In this document: piece by piece, positions 9,376-18,177 of the stretch
Numbering within the stretch: position 1 is the stretch's first letter
How the letters are laid out: each line of letters opens with the position of its first letter
Assembly: GCA_021654635.1 (NCBI GenBank)
Contig: AP025179.1
Span: 5,022,001 to 5,086,000 of the forward strand
Source: Mycobacterium kiyosense
GTDB lineage: Bacteria > Actinomycetota > Actinomycetes > Mycobacteriales > Mycobacteriaceae
Length of the DNA stretch: 64,000 nt
Direction: 5' to 3'
Translations under genes and position numbers: made by a program
Notes under the pieces: generated by a model
Told to the model about the DNA's origin: nothing
Databases searched by the model: none
Seen by the model: only the letters and a program-made list of their open reading frames with translations

Positions 9376-10164
9376 TTACCGCGCCTTCCAGACCGGCTCG
9401 CGCTTCTCGGCGAACGCCAGCGGACCCTCCCGCGCGTCCTCGGTGCGGATCAGCGTCTTCATCTCCCGCACCGTGCGGTCCCAGCCAGGCTCGTCGCCGG
9501 TGACGACGCCGTCGTCGACGCCGTAGGCGATGCGCTTGCTGGCCTGCACCGACAGCGGCGCGTTGCAGGTCACCCGGGCCGCCAGGGCCAGCGCCGCGTC
9601 CAGCACCGGGCCCTTGACCACCTCGTTGATCAGGCCCCAGCGGAGAGCGTCGGCCGCCGACAACGGCTCCCCGGTCATCAGCAGTTGCATCGCCACCTTG
9701 CGCGGCAGGTGGTCCATGATCCGGAACACCCCGCCGGCCGCGGCGATCAGACCGCGCTTGACCTCCGGCAGCCCGAACTGAGCCCGCTCGTCGGCCACCA
9801 CCAGGTCACTGGCCAGCGCCAGTTCGGTACCCCCGCCCAGCGCGGTGCCGTTGACGGCGGCGATGGTCGGCTTGTCGATGAAATGGTGGACGTATCCGGC
9901 GAATCCGTACTCCGGGTGATCCGGGTGGTACAGGTTCTCCCGGCGGGCGATGGCCTTGAGGTCCGCACCGGCGCAGAACGACTTGTCGCCCGCGCCGGTG
10001 ATCACCACCGCCCGCACCTCGGGATCGTGCTGCGCCTCCTCGAGCGCGTCGCCGACGGCAATGCTGACCGAGCCGTTGATCGCGTTACGCGCCTCGGGCC
10101 GGTTGATCGTGATGATCATCACATTGCCGCGGCGCTCGGTGAGGGCGCCCGGAGCGTCTGTCAC
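9376..10164 (-). CDS. Enoyl-CoA hydratase/isomerase (crotonase family)
   Basis: A 262-aa crotonase. [13 protein letters not shown] and [15 protein letters not shown] form the two oxyanion-hole segments, with a Glu in the second and another in [10 protein letters not shown] at the position of the acid-base residues. GTG at 10164 overlaps the stop of the upstream thiolase gene (GTGA), so both enzymes are produced together and probably catalyse successive or paired beta-oxidation steps. Corresponds in position to Rv1136 of M. tuberculosis. Confidence 0.85.
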   Translation of the reverse strand: MTDAPGALTERRGNVMIITINRPEARNAINGSVSIAVGDALEEAQHDPEVRAVVITGAGDKSFCAGADLKAIARRENLYHPDHPEYGFAGYVHHFIDKPTIAAVNGTALGGGTELALASDLVVADERAQFGLPEVKRGLIAAAGGVFRIMDHLPRKVAMQLLMTGEPLSAADALRWGLINEVVKGPVLDAALALAARVTCNAPLSVQASKRIAYGVDDGVVTGDEPGWDRTVREMKTLIRTEDAREGPLAFAEKREPVWKAR

Positions 10165-11309
10165 AGCAGCTCGAGGATCGTCGCGTTGGCCTGCCCACCA
10201 CCCTCACACATGGTCTGCAGTCCGTAGCGAATTCCGTTGTCCCGCATGTGATACAGCAGCGTGGTCATGATCCGGGCGCCGGAGCCGCCCAGCGGGTGGC
10301 CCAGCGCGATCGCGCCACCGTTGGGGTTGAGCTTCTTCTCGTCGGCGCCGATGTCCTTGAGCCAGGCCAGCGGAACCGGCGCGAACGCCTCGTTCACCTC
10401 GTAGGCGCCGATGTCGCCGATGGACAGGCCGGAGCGCTTGAGCGCCTTCTGGGTTGCCGGGATGGGCGCGGTCAGCATGATCACCGGGTCTGCACCGGCC
10501 AGGCAGGCGGTGTGCACCCGGGCGATCGGCTTCATGCCGAGTTCCTTGGCCTTCTCGGCGGACATGAACAGCAGTGCGGCCGAACCGTCGGAGATTTGCG
10601 AGGAGTTGCCGGCGTGGATCACACCGTCCTCTTTGAAGGCCGGCTTCAGCGAGGCCATCTTCTCCATCGGGGTGCCGCGGCGGATGCCTTCATCCTTGAG
10701 CACGACGTTGCCCTCGGAATCCTTGATGCCGATGATCTGGTCGTCGAAGGCACCGGAATCCTGTGCGGCAGCGGCTTTTTCGTGCGAGTCCAGCGAGAAC
10801 TGGTCGAGGTCGGTGCGGGAGAAGCCCCACTGCTCGGCGATCATCTCGGCCCCGATGCCCTGGTTGGGAATCTGACCGTTGTAGCGGGACAGGAAACCCT
10901 CCGGGTAGGGCCGGCCGCCGTTGGCCAGCGACGCGCCCATCGGCGTGCGCGACATCGACTCGACTCCCCCGGCGACCACGACATCGTAGTGACCGGCCAC
11001 CACGCCTGCTGCGGCGAAGTGCACCGATTGCTGACTCGATCCGCACTGACGGTCGACGGTCACACCGGGCACGGTCTCGGGCCAGCCGGCGGTCAGCAGC
11101 GCGGTACGGCCGATGTCGAGGGCCTGCTCACCGGCCTGCATCACGCAACCCCAGATGACGTCTTCGACCAGGCCGGGGTCGAGGCCCGCCTTGTTGACCA
11201 AACCATTGAGTACCTGCGCGGACAGCTCGGCCGGGTGCACACCCGACAACCCGCCGTTGCGCTTGCCAACCGGGGAACGAACTGCCTCGACGATGACTGC
11301 TTCAGCCAT
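10161..11309 (-). CDS. Acetyl-CoA acyltransferase (thiolase)
   Basis: A 382-aa thiolase. Cys89 in [10 protein letters not shown] is the acyl-accepting nucleophile, His338 in [12 protein letters not shown] activates it and Cys368 in MCEGGGQA is the general base; NEAFAPV supplies the conserved Asn. The start ATG at 11309 has an AAAGGAG ribosome site 8 nt upstream. Cleaves 3-ketoacyl-CoA to acetyl-CoA plus shortened acyl-CoA in fatty acid or sterol chain degradation. First gene of a two-gene operon with the crotonase; corresponds to the Rv1135A region. Confidence 0.9.
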   Translation of the reverse strand: MAEAVIVEAVRSPVGKRNGGLSGVHPAELSAQVLNGLVNKAGLDPGLVEDVIWGCVMQAGEQALDIGRTALLTAGWPETVPGVTVDRQCGSSQQSVHFAAAGVVAGHYDVVVAGGVESMSRTPMGASLANGGRPYPEGFLSRYNGQIPNQGIGAEMIAEQWGFSRTDLDQFSLDSHEKAAAAQDSGAFDDQIIGIKDSEGNVVLKDEGIRRGTPMEKMASLKPAFKEDGVIHAGNSSQISDGSAALLFMSAEKAKELGMKPIARVHTACLAGADPVIMLTAPIPATQKALKRSGLSIGDIGAYEVNEAFAPVPLAWLKDIGADEKKLNPNGGAIALGHPLGGSGARIMTTLLYHMRDNGIRYGLQTMCEGGGQANATILELL

Positions 11310-11322
11310 GGGATGTCTCCTT

Positions 11323-11334
11323 TGACACGTGTTA
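11323..11334. promoter_or_regulatory. Candidate operator upstream of thiolase gene
   Basis: TGACACGTGTTA, an almost perfect 12-bp palindrome with an ACACGTGT core, lies 14 bp before the thiolase start in the divergent gap with the decarboxylase gene. Position overlaps the likely untranslated leader, as expected for a repressor site. The regulator is not identified. Confidence 0.3.
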
Positions 11335-11480
11335 TTTCCTCCGATTGTCGTCTAAGCACTGCGGCGGGGCGGTGCCGGGGTGCCCGGCCGCACCCTCCGT
11401 CGTGGCCCCGGTGTCTACGATCGGGTGGATCCAATGCGCCGCCCCTTCCGCTGGCGCCAACCCGACGAACGGAGCCCTCC

Positions 11481-11999
11481 ATGCCATCGGTCTCCAATCC
11501 GGTTCCCGCTCAGGATCTTTCCGGAATCGTGGGCTGCCGGTTCATCTACACCTACGCCAACGGCTGGCAGTATGAGATGTACGTGAAGAACGAGCACACC
11601 ATCGACTACCGGATTCACACCGGCCACGTCGGGGGACGCTGGGTCAAGGGCCAGCAGGTCGACCTGGTCCAACTCGACGAGGACAGCTTCAAAATCTCGT
11701 GGACCGAACCCACCGGCACCTGCGTGGCCGTCAATGTCATGCCCGGAAAGCGGCGACTGCACGGTGTCATCTTCTTTCCGCAGTGGATTCGCGAACACGG
11801 CGACCGCACCGTGTGCTACCAGAACGAGCATCTCGACGAGATGCACGCCTACCGCGATCGAGGACCGACCTATCCGATCTACGTCGTGCCCGAATTCGCC
11901 TACATCACCCGCTTCGAGCGGGTCGGGACCGACGACGAATCGGTGATCGATTGCGCCCCCGGCGAACTTCCACCCGGCTGGGCCGACCGCACCGACTGA
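11481..11999 (+). CDS. padC: Phenolic acid decarboxylase (PadC/PAD family)
   Basis: A 172-aa protein matching Bacillus subtilis PadC over its whole length with a 12-residue N-terminal extension. Tyr23 and Tyr25 (IYTYANGW), Arg53 (GRWVKG) and Glu76 (SWTEPTGT) are the residues that bind and decarboxylate p-coumarate, ferulate or caffeate to vinylphenols without a cofactor; HTIDYRIH and IFFPQWI complete the lipocalin-like barrel signature. The gene faces the ALDH gene (convergent stops 65 bp apart) and is divergent from the thiolase gene. PAD is usually a soil trait for plant phenolics or a detoxification enzyme and is not widespread in mycobacteria. Confidence 0.9.
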   Translation: MPSVSNPVPAQDLSGIVGCRFIYTYANGWQYEMYVKNEHTIDYRIHTGHVGGRWVKGQQVDLVQLDEDSFKISWTEPTGTCVAVNVMPGKRRLHGVIFFPQWIREHGDRTVCYQNEHLDEMHAYRDRGPTYPIYVVPEFAYITRFERVGTDDESVIDCAPGELPPGWADRTD

Positions 12000-12064
12000 A
12001 CACCGTTACGCAGTCAGCGCATCAAGTTGTCCGCCGGGACATCGGTGGCTATCGGCTCACCGGG

Positions 12065-13549
12065 TCAGACGGCGGGGTAACCCACCGTCTTGATCTCGGT
12101 GTACTGGTCGAAGCCGGCGATACCGTTCTGGCGTCCCACACCGCTGTCCTTGTAACCGCCGAACGGCGCGTCGGCGGCGTAGGGGGCGCCGCCGTTGACG
12201 CCCATGAAGCCGGCCTTGATGCGGCGTGCCACCGCCAGCGAACGCTCCAGCGAGCCCGACATCACGTTTCCGGCCAGTCCGTACTTGCTGTCGTTGGCGA
12301 TCCGGATCGCGTCCTCCTCGTCGTCGAAGGGGATGACCGAGAGCACCGGCCCGAAGATCTCCTCCTGGGCGATCGTCATCGAGTTGTCGACATCGGTGAA
12401 AAGCGTTGGGCGGACGAAGAATCCCTTGTCGAAACCAGTCTCGGCATCGGGTCCGCCGACCAGGGCGGTGGCACCTTCCTCCACGCCCTTGCGGATGTAG
12501 CCCATCACGCGGTCGCGCTGCACCTGCGAAATCACCGGGCCGCACAGGGTTCCGGGATCCTGCGGGTCACCACAGGTGACGTTCTCGTAGATGCTCTTGA
12601 GGATGGCCACGCCCTCCTCGTAGCGGGATCGGGGCAGCAGCATCCGGGTGGGGTTGGCGCAGCCCTGCCCGGCGTGCATGCAGGGCGCGATGCCGATGGC
12701 GCAGGCCAATCCGAAATCGGCGTCTTCGAGCACAATGGTGGCCGACTTGCCACCGAGCTCGAGGAAGAGCCGCTTCATGGTCGCCGCGCCCTTTTCCATG
12801 ATCCGCTTGCCGACCACGGTCGAGCCGGTGAAGGAGATCAGGTCGACCTTGGGTGAGAGCGTAAGCTCTTCACCCACAAAGTGATCCGACGCGGTGACGA
12901 CATTGACCACACCGGCGGGGATGTCGGTCTTCTCAGCGATAAGGCGACCCAGCCGGGTCGCGTTGAACGGGGTGTTGGGCGCCGGCTTGAGAACGACGGT
13001 GTTGCCGCTGCCAAGTGCCTGGCCGAGCTTGTTGACGGTGACCTCGAACGGGAAGTTCCATGGCACGATGGCGCCGACCACGCCCACCGGCTCGCGCCAG
13101 ACCTTGATGGTGGTGTTGGCTCCGGTCAGGCTGATCACCCGGTCGCCGAGGTCGGTTTCCCAGGCGTACTCGTCGATCAGCCGGGCCGGGTACTTCAGTC
13201 CGTCGGCCAGCGGTGCGTCCAACTGGGGCCCGAAGGTGATGGCCCGCGGCGAGCCGACTTCGAGGATGAGCTCCTCACGCAGCTCTTCCTTCTCCTCTTC
13301 GATGGCGTCGTGCAGCTGCAGCAGACAGCGCTTACGCAACTCCTTGTTGGTCGACCAGTCGGTCTCGTCGAAGGCCCGCCGGGCGGCGTCGATAGCCCGG
13401 TGCATGTCCTCCTTGGAGGCGTCGGCGACCTCACCGAGGGGCTCCTCGGTGGCCGGGTTGATGTTGGTGAAGGTACCGGCCTGGCCGTCGACGAGCTTGC
13501 CGTCGATCATCATCTTCGGCTCGAAACGGACCTTTACAGTTTCAGACAT
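12065..13549 (-). CDS. NAD(P)-dependent aldehyde dehydrogenase
   Basis: A 494-aa ALDH. PWNFPFEVTVNKLGQALGSG, FTGSTVVGKRIME (nucleotide binding), LELGGKSA (general-base Glu) and GQGCANPTR (nucleophilic Cys) are all in place, with EEIFGPVLSV near the C-terminus. ATG at 13549 is chosen; a GTG nine bases upstream is also possible. Oxidises an aldehyde to the acid. It lies 83 bp downstream of the P450 gene on the same strand, so it may be the last gene of the P450-SDR-AveC-SBP unit, taking an aldehyde from P450/SDR chemistry. Confidence 0.9.
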   Translation of the reverse strand: MSETVKVRFEPKMMIDGKLVDGQAGTFTNINPATEEPLGEVADASKEDMHRAIDAARRAFDETDWSTNKELRKRCLLQLHDAIEEEKEELREELILEVGSPRAITFGPQLDAPLADGLKYPARLIDEYAWETDLGDRVISLTGANTTIKVWREPVGVVGAIVPWNFPFEVTVNKLGQALGSGNTVVLKPAPNTPFNATRLGRLIAEKTDIPAGVVNVVTASDHFVGEELTLSPKVDLISFTGSTVVGKRIMEKGAATMKRLFLELGGKSATIVLEDADFGLACAIGIAPCMHAGQGCANPTRMLLPRSRYEEGVAILKSIYENVTCGDPQDPGTLCGPVISQVQRDRVMGYIRKGVEEGATALVGGPDAETGFDKGFFVRPTLFTDVDNSMTIAQEEIFGPVLSVIPFDDEEDAIRIANDSKYGLAGNVMSGSLERSLAVARRIKAGFMGVNGGAPYAADAPFGGYKDSGVGRQNGIAGFDQYTEIKTVGYPAV

Positions 13550-13641
13550 ACCTGTCACTCTCTTCTGACTCGTGCGAAGGGCTATGGAGAGCCTTACCGG
13601 AAACTAGCCGATTGGCAAGTTTCCCGCTGCTGCGGGGTCCG

Positions 13642-14859
13642 CTACCGGGGGTCGAACAGCACCGGAACCGAGGTAGGAGACCGGAAGACCTGCCCGCGGA
13701 TGTGCGGGTCGTCGCCGTCGGGATCCAGGCGCAGGTTGGGCAGCCGATCGAGCAGCAGGTTGATCGCGGTGCGCATTTCCAGTCGCGCCAGGTGCATGCC
13801 CAGACAGACGTGCACGCCGTGGCCCCAGCCCAGATGCGCCCTGGCCGGCCGGTGGATGTCGAACTTGTCCGGATCGGGATAGCGGTCCTCCTGGCGGTTG
13901 GCCGCGCCCAGCATCGGCATCACCGTCGCCCCCGCCGGGATCGCCACTCCGCCGAGTTCGGTGTCCCGGGTCGCCACCCGGGTGATCGTCAGCAGCGGCG
14001 ATTCCCACCGCACACCCTCTTCGATGGCCTGGGGCAGCAGCGACCGGTCTGCCCGGATCGCCTCCAATTGCGCGGGGGCGCAGAGCAGCGCCAGCAGCAG
14101 GCTGCCCAGCGAGCGATACGTCGTCTCCACTCCGGCGGGCAACAGCAGTCGCAGGAACGAGAAGATCTCCTCGTCGGCGAGCTTCTCGCCGTCGATCTCC
14201 GCCGCCCCCAGAGCGCTGATCAGATCGTCCTTGGGCTCGGCGCGGCGCGCCTCGAGGATGGGCGCGAAGTACTCACACAGCGCGGCCGCGGCCGCGAGGC
14301 CGCGCTCGGGGTTCATCAGCCAACTCAGCAGCGAGATCGACCAGCGCTGGAACTGCGGGTAGTCCTGCTCGGGTAGGCCCAGCAAGCCCGCGATGATCTG
14401 GCTCGGGTAGTCGAAGGTGAACTCCTGCACCAGATCTGCCCGGCCGTTGGGCGCGAACTTATCGATCAGGCTGTTGGCCACCCGGGCGACCAACTCGTCT
14501 TGATAGCGCGCTAACGACTTCTGCGAGAACGCCTTTGACACAAGTGAGCGGAGCCGGCCGTGCACGGGCTCGTCCATGCCGAGCATCACCCGTTCGCCCA
14601 GTACCGGCCCGAACGCCGCGATGACGGCCGCCGAGGAGAAGGTTTCGTTGTCGCGCAACATCTGCTGGATGTCCTCGTGGCGGTACACGATGAACATCGG
14701 CAAGGATTCCTCGTGCGGAAGCGCGCCTGAGGTTTCCAAACGTTGCACCGGCTGCTCGCGGCGCAGTCGCGCCAACTCGGTGTAGGGGTCGCGGACGTCG
14801 CCGGAGATCGCGTCGTCGAAGGCGCCGAAGTCTTCCAGGTCGTCGAAAAGCTGTTCCAC
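13642..14859 (-). CDS. Cytochrome P450
   Basis: A 405-aa soluble bacterial P450. The I-helix oxygen-activation motif is AGVETT, the K-helix ExxR is EEGVRW, and the heme loop reads LGWGHGVHVCLG with the axial Cys. The first residue of the heme motif, normally Phe, is Trp here. GTG at 14859 follows an AGAAGGAG ribosome site, 11 bp after the SDR stop, so it belongs to the SBP-AveC-SDR-P450 operon. No ferredoxin or reductase gene is adjacent. Substrate unknown; the surrounding acyl-CoA dehydrogenases suggest a lipid or terpenoid acid. Confidence 0.9.
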   Translation of the reverse strand: MEQLFDDLEDFGAFDDAISGDVRDPYTELARLRREQPVQRLETSGALPHEESLPMFIVYRHEDIQQMLRDNETFSSAAVIAAFGPVLGERVMLGMDEPVHGRLRSLVSKAFSQKSLARYQDELVARVANSLIDKFAPNGRADLVQEFTFDYPSQIIAGLLGLPEQDYPQFQRWSISLLSWLMNPERGLAAAAALCEYFAPILEARRAEPKDDLISALGAAEIDGEKLADEEIFSFLRLLLPAGVETTYRSLGSLLLALLCAPAQLEAIRADRSLLPQAIEEGVRWESPLLTITRVATRDTELGGVAIPAGATVMPMLGAANRQEDRYPDPDKFDIHRPARAHLGWGHGVHVCLGMHLARLEMRTAINLLLDRLPNLRLDPDGDDPHIRGQVFRSPTSVPVLFDPR

Positions 14860-14870
14860 TGCTGCTCCTT

Positions 14871-15842
14871 CTAGTCCTTTTTCGACCGCGCGGCCAGCCG
14901 CTGCAGAATCGGCTGTGGGATGACCCGGGCGGCGAACACCATCGCTTTTTGAGCTGTCGTCAGGGGCCACGCCCCGTCCCGCATCGACCCCTGCCGGGGA
15001 ATGCCCAGTACCACCCGGGACACCTGATGCATTCCCGATGCCGGCAGAATCCTGTTGGCGGCCAGCAACATCGACGCGTCCGGCCCCACCCCGCGGCGGC
15101 GGAACGGCTTGGTGTCGGCGAGAGCTTTGAGCAGGCCGTCGGTGAATCGTTCGGGCGGCCTGGCGAATCGGATCGCGAACCGGCCGCGGGTGTTCATGGT
15201 GGTGTGCAGCCGCGCGTAGGCGCCTGTGAAGTCGCGCGCGTCGATGGTGCCGGCGTCGGTGATGATCTCGGTGTCGTAGGTGCCGGCCACCAGCACGGTG
15301 ACGCCGAGGCCGAACGGCGCGATCTCCACGGCCATCGACTCGCCCCACCGTTCCAGGGCGCCCTTGGCCGCCGAATACGGAGCGGTGCCGGGTTGCCCCC
15401 GCACGCCGGCCGCACTGGACACCAGCACGATGCGTCCCCGGCCGGCCGCCCGCATCGTCGGCAACAGCGCCTGGGTGAGCGCGACAGGACCCAGCACGCT
15501 GGTGGTGAACATGTTCTGCCACAGCGCCATATCGCTCTCCTCCACCACCCCGGCGGCGGAGATTCCGGCGTTGTGCACCAGCGCGTAGGGTGCGCCCACC
15601 GACTCTTCGATCGCTTTGGCCGCCGCGGTGATCGAGGCGGGGTCGGTGAGGTCGAGCTGGACACCGATCAGTCTGTCGTCGTCCTCGGTGGCTCCGGTGG
15701 CCTGTCGCAGCAGTGGCAGCCCGCGGTCGGGTGTGCGCATGGCGGCGATCACTCGCCATCCTTCGCGGTACAAGCGCACCGCCGAGGCGAACCCCAGCCC
15801 GCGTGACGCGCCGGTGATGACGACGGTGCGCGGCTCAGCCAT
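14871..15842 (-). CDS. SDR family oxidoreductase
   Basis: A 323-aa short-chain dehydrogenase: TGASRGLG near residue 11, NAG in LVHNAGIS, catalytic Ser in VLVSSAAG and YSAAK. The C-terminal 80 residues extend beyond the classical fold, with a basic end. ATG at 15842 overlaps the last 8 nt of the AveC-family gene. Arg in AAMRTPDRG after the second strand suggests NADP(H). Likely oxidises an alcohol or reduces a ketone on the same substrate as the P450 and AveC proteins. Confidence 0.85.
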   Translation of the reverse strand: MAEPRTVVITGASRGLGFASAVRLYREGWRVIAAMRTPDRGLPLLRQATGATEDDDRLIGVQLDLTDPASITAAAKAIEESVGAPYALVHNAGISAAGVVEESDMALWQNMFTTSVLGPVALTQALLPTMRAAGRGRIVLVSSAAGVRGQPGTAPYSAAKGALERWGESMAVEIAPFGLGVTVLVAGTYDTEIITDAGTIDARDFTGAYARLHTTMNTRGRFAIRFARPPERFTDGLLKALADTKPFRRRGVGPDASMLLAANRILPASGMHQVSRVVLGIPRQGSMRDGAWPLTTAQKAMVFAARVIPQPILQRLAARSKKD

Positions 15843-16971
15843 TGTTGCCCGGGGCCGCACAGGCGCCTTGGCCGGGCGGCGGCGGTTCGACGTGCGGACG
15901 CCCGTTCGGCTCTCCGCTCGCCCAGGTCGACCAGATACCCACCGAGTACGGGCCCTGCGCGCCGGCCTTCTCGTAAAACCCTTGCGGGTCATACACTTTG
16001 GCCTCAGGATACGGCCACGGACAGGCGACCGAAGTTGCCGCATGGCTGACCTTGATGACCCAGAACCAGGCGCCGTAGGCGAAATAGGACACGTTGATGA
16101 TCGCGAACATCACCAGGAAGGTGGCCAGTACCGGCCTGCTCGGGAGGATCTTGGCCTTGGCGGCGAGCTTCTCTGCGACCGACTTTCCGGTGTCGTCGCG
16201 GTAGCAGAGTATCGCGGCGGGCACCATCACGAACGTCACCGAGAGCGACTCCCAGATCAGCGGGAACTGGAACGTCGTACCGGTGAACACCGAGCCCCAC
16301 GGGATCACCTGCGAGTAGATGTACATGCCCCAGTGGATCAGGGTGTTTTCCAGAAAGGCATCGAAGACGAACCCGATCCCGCATGCCAGCATCCCCAGAC
16401 ACACCAGCGGGTGCCGCGAGACGAATGCCTCGGGTCCGTGCTTTGCCTGCAGTTTGCGCAGGATCCACACCGCCGGGAAGTAGGGGCCGAAGTAGAACAT
16501 CACGTAGCCGAAGACCACGAACGGTTCGACCGTGGGCGACAAGGACACCAGGGGCCACGATTCCGGCCAGTGCACGAGGTCGGGGTTGTAGACCGCGAAC
16601 GGCGACCAGTTCATGATCGGGTCCTGCCACACGATCAGCGTGGTGCAAAGGAACATCAGCATCACCGGGCTGCCGGGATTGCGTCGCCAGCCCCTGACGA
16701 AGACGATCAACAGGAGGATGAGCGCCACCACTGTCGCGGCATCGAGGAAGGTGATGTAGTCCAGCCCGAACGAGAATTTCACCGGGCGGGGCCGACCCTG
16801 CACATTCGGGTTCGCGACGCGCTGGTCAAGGGCCACACGGCAATTCGCGATGAAGAACAGCACGAACGCGGCCAGCGCGGCACCGGCGATCCAACCGCCC
16901 CAGCCGCGCTTCCTGGTCCGCCCGGGGTCCTCGGGCCGCTCGGCGGCGACCAGCGATTGGTCGGTGCTCAT
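15835..16971 (-). CDS. AveC-family (spirocyclase-like) membrane protein
   Basis: A 378-aa polytopic protein with hydrophobic segments at about 26-44, 76-94, 104-118, 146-170, 191-210, 243-263 and 288-308, and a Pro/Gly-rich tail. Segments such as IVWQDPIMNWSPFAVYN and GFVFDAFLENTLIHWGMY, rich in Trp, Asp and Asn within or beside membrane helices, resemble Streptomyces AveC and its relatives, which act in spiroketal chemistry of avermectin. Mycobacterial relatives have no known substrate. It starts 7 bp after the SBP stop and overlaps the SDR gene, so it is firmly within the operon. Inference: a membrane-bound enzyme or product binder for the P450/SDR pathway. Confidence 0.75.
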   Translation of the reverse strand: MSTDQSLVAAERPEDPGRTRKRGWGGWIAGAALAAFVLFFIANCRVALDQRVANPNVQGRPRPVKFSFGLDYITFLDAATVVALILLLIVFVRGWRRNPGSPVMLMFLCTTLIVWQDPIMNWSPFAVYNPDLVHWPESWPLVSLSPTVEPFVVFGYVMFYFGPYFPAVWILRKLQAKHGPEAFVSRHPLVCLGMLACGIGFVFDAFLENTLIHWGMYIYSQVIPWGSVFTGTTFQFPLIWESLSVTFVMVPAAILCYRDDTGKSVAEKLAAKAKILPSRPVLATFLVMFAIINVSYFAYGAWFWVIKVSHAATSVACPWPYPEAKVYDPQGFYEKAGAQGPYSVGIWSTWASGEPNGRPHVEPPPPGQGACAAPGNNG

Positions 16972-16978
16972 CGGTGCC

Positions 16979-18091
16979 TCACTCTCCGAAGCGGTCGACC
17001 AGGTGCGAGTTGACCCCGTCGGCGTCCAGCGTCCGCGCCACCAGGTACCCGGCCCCCATCCAGGCGCGGCGCGTCCATTTCCCGAACGACACCCGGGTGC
17101 CGGGCGCGCCCGATGCGGCGGGCAGCATCTTGACCCGCTCCAGCGCTTCCTTGACCCCGCGCGGACTGAGCGGATGCGCGTCGGTGAACGCCCGCACCAG
17201 TGTGGCGGCGACGTCGCGGTTCACCACGGTCACGCAGAATTCCGGGCGACTGCCGTTGTACCTCTCCGCGTAGGCGTCGAGGAAGTCCTGCCCGATCTTG
17301 TTCGCCTCGTCGTACTGGTCGACGCCGATCCAGCCCAGGAACGCGTTCCACATGATCGGGTTGACCCAGGCGTTCTGCCACGCGGTGGTGGTGAAGCGGG
17401 GCGGGTCCCAGTCAACGGCCTGCAGCGCCGGGTTGATGAACACGATCCCGAAGCCGAATCCCAGGTGCACGATCGCCTCGGCCTTCGCCTCGTGCAAGGT
17501 CCGCACGGCGTCGTTGATGTCCTGGGCGGTCTGCGCGACCGTGACTTCCGCCACGATCCGAATGCCCTTGCGCCGGCAGGCACTTCGCAGATTCTTCAGG
17601 TAGCTCTCCCCGATGAGGCTCTGCTCGACCAGGACACCGATCTGGGTGAGGTCGCGTTTGGCGATGAGGTCGGCGAGAAAGATCGGCTCGTCGGTCATCG
17701 ACCCCTGCGGGAGTGCGAAGGTCCACTCGCCCAGCCAGTCGTCGGTGCCGGTCACGCTGATCGCCGGAACTTTGAAGCGTTCCTCGATCGCCTCCCGCAA
17801 CGGCACACAGTTATCGGTGATGTTGGGACCGAAGACCACCAGGCAGCCCTCGTCGACGAGCTCCGCGTACGCATCGATCACAGCTTTGACCGAACCTTTG
17901 GGCAGACCCTCGACCTCGCGATAGATCATCTGCACGGGACGGTCCATCAGACCTTGGGCGAGTGCCTCTTCGAAGATCAGGTCGAACGTCTGGGTGAAGG
18001 AGGCGAACAGCTCCTCGGGGAAGCCGGGCGGCAGCTTGAAATCCATCAGGTAGCCGACTTTGATCGGCTCCGCCTGGCTTTCGTAGGACAT
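16979..18091 (-). CDS. Periplasmic-binding-protein-like (ABC type 1, amide/urea type) without signal peptide
   Basis: A 370-aa type 1 periplasmic binding fold related to branched-chain amino acid, amide and urea receptors (VGYLMDFKLP at the N-terminus, LVVFGPNITDNC, VPAISVTGTDDW, GFGIVFINPALQ). It has no signal peptide, lipobox or TAT motif: the N-terminus is charged (MSYESQAEPIK) and begins directly in the first strand. No permease or ATPase of an ABC importer is nearby. It is therefore probably a cytosolic ligand binder. ATG at 18091 follows GGGGAGG. First gene of the SBP-AveC-SDR-P450 unit, with a shared operator 45 bp upstream. Confidence 0.8.
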   Translation of the reverse strand: MSYESQAEPIKVGYLMDFKLPPGFPEELFASFTQTFDLIFEEALAQGLMDRPVQMIYREVEGLPKGSVKAVIDAYAELVDEGCLVVFGPNITDNCVPLREAIEERFKVPAISVTGTDDWLGEWTFALPQGSMTDEPIFLADLIAKRDLTQIGVLVEQSLIGESYLKNLRSACRRKGIRIVAEVTVAQTAQDINDAVRTLHEAKAEAIVHLGFGFGIVFINPALQAVDWDPPRFTTTAWQNAWVNPIMWNAFLGWIGVDQYDEANKIGQDFLDAYAERYNGSRPEFCVTVVNRDVAATLVRAFTDAHPLSPRGVKEALERVKMLPAASGAPGTRVSFGKWTRRAWMGAGYLVARTLDADGVNSHLVDRFGE

Positions 18092-18135
18092 CGACCTCCC
18101 CAATCTGCCCGGCGCCGGCACCCGCGCGGGACGAA

Positions 18136-18149
18136 ACCTAATATTTGTT
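18136..18149 (-). promoter_or_regulatory. Shared cluster operator, copy 1 (before SBP operon)
   Basis: Reads AACAAATATTAGGT on the minus strand, 45 bp upstream of the SBP start, one mismatch from the consensus AACAnAnATTTGGT derived from five copies in this cluster. Probable site of the two-domain TetR encoded at 24393-25655 (inference). Confidence 0.5.
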
Positions 18150-18177
18150 CAGACCCTAGCCGTGGGGCTATGCAGCG

